From: Anastrepha obliqua
Lineage: Eukaryota; Arthropoda; Insecta; Diptera; Tephritidae
Assembly: GCF_027943255.1 (NCBI RefSeq)
Contig: NC_072897.1
Span: 42,072,044-42,136,043 of the forward strand
Reading direction: 5' to 3'
DNA length: 64,000 nucleotides
The notes beneath the pieces are model-generated. The model was not told the DNA's origin. It searched no databases and saw nothing but the letters and a program-made list of their open reading frames with translations. Made by a program: the position numbers and the translations under genes. How positions within the stretch are numbered: the stretch's first letter is position 1; every line of letters begins with the position of its first letter. Below are positions 63,706 to 64,000 of the stretch, piece after piece.

Positions 63706-64000
63706 TAACTCAGTCTTAACATAGCATAATTATTAGTGCTAGTCACAATAGGTTACAATTTTCATGATAAAATTTGCAAAGATATTTTAAGTTACATAGA
63801 AAAACCAATAATTCAAAAAAAGGAGAAAAATTACTTATAAATCCATATTATCTCTCTTAGTGCTAATATACATATTCCCGAAGTTCGAACCTAAATGTGT
63901 TTATGCTACTTATACATATACACTAAATTTTGAAGAAGAGAATTCCAAAGTCGAGTCACATTCACCAATAACTAACTGCCTTTCGTTTAGGATCTCACTG
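63706..64000. other. AT-rich sequence to window end
   Basis: Nothing recognised. Confidence 0.5.

Noticed and set aside
1..64000. LTR retrotransposon or endogenous retrovirus
   Set aside because: I saw no paired long direct repeats, primer-binding site, protease or integrase motifs; all RT sequences are LINE-type.

Overview
This window looks like insect genomic DNA, most probably from a higher dipteran such as a tephritid fruit fly. It is AT-rich, has TATGTA/TACATA microsatellites, short GT-AG introns, many Tc1/mariner elements including two DD41D (rosa-spaced) copies, non-LTR retrotransposons of several clades, and at least six copies of a tRNA-like SINE. The organism call is inference. I found no convincing single-copy host gene; almost every coding signal belongs to a transposable element (TE), mostly broken and often nested.

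Layout. 1-5.2 kb: the 3' end of an unassigned DNA transposon (family A), a LINE endonuclease remnant, a DD41D mariner, and an internally deleted unassigned DNA transposon with TA target sites (family C). 5.2-6.7 kb: decayed unrecognised coding remnant and AT-rich DNA. 6.7-17.7 kb: an RTE-like LINE (minus), a Tc1 scrap, then a three-level nest: a mariner (minus) split by LINE 1, whose 3' UTR is split by the 5'-truncated but open LINE 2. 18.7-24 kb: SINE copies and a minus-strand Jockey-type LINE split by a mariner. 24.2-28.7 kb: LINE 4 split by a SINE, whose tail is split by a pogo element. 28.7-42.5 kb: LINE 5, split in turn by a DD41D element (itself split by a Jockey LINE), by a near full-length LINE 3, and by the family A transposon. 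42.5-44.5 kb: two decayed LINEs. 44.5-50.4 kb: a mariner-derived MITE, then a 5.3-kb unassigned transposon (family B) with about 340-bp compound inverted ends, whose left end carries an apparently intact mariner. 50.6-64 kb: SINEs, a Helitron helicase scrap, LINE remnants, a fold-back element, a smaller inverted repeat, and featureless AT-rich DNA.

Working together: LINE ORF1/ORF2 pairs would supply reverse transcription, the SINEs probably borrow LINE enzymes, and the MITE and internally deleted copies would depend on transposases from elsewhere. The best-preserved coding regions are the mariner transposase at 45431-46471 and the LINE 2 ORF at 14724-17496. Target-site duplications give a relative insertion order for most nests. 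The most promising material for new description is families A, B and C, which have visible terminal inverted repeats and transposase-like proteins that I cannot place in a named superfamily from the sequence alone.
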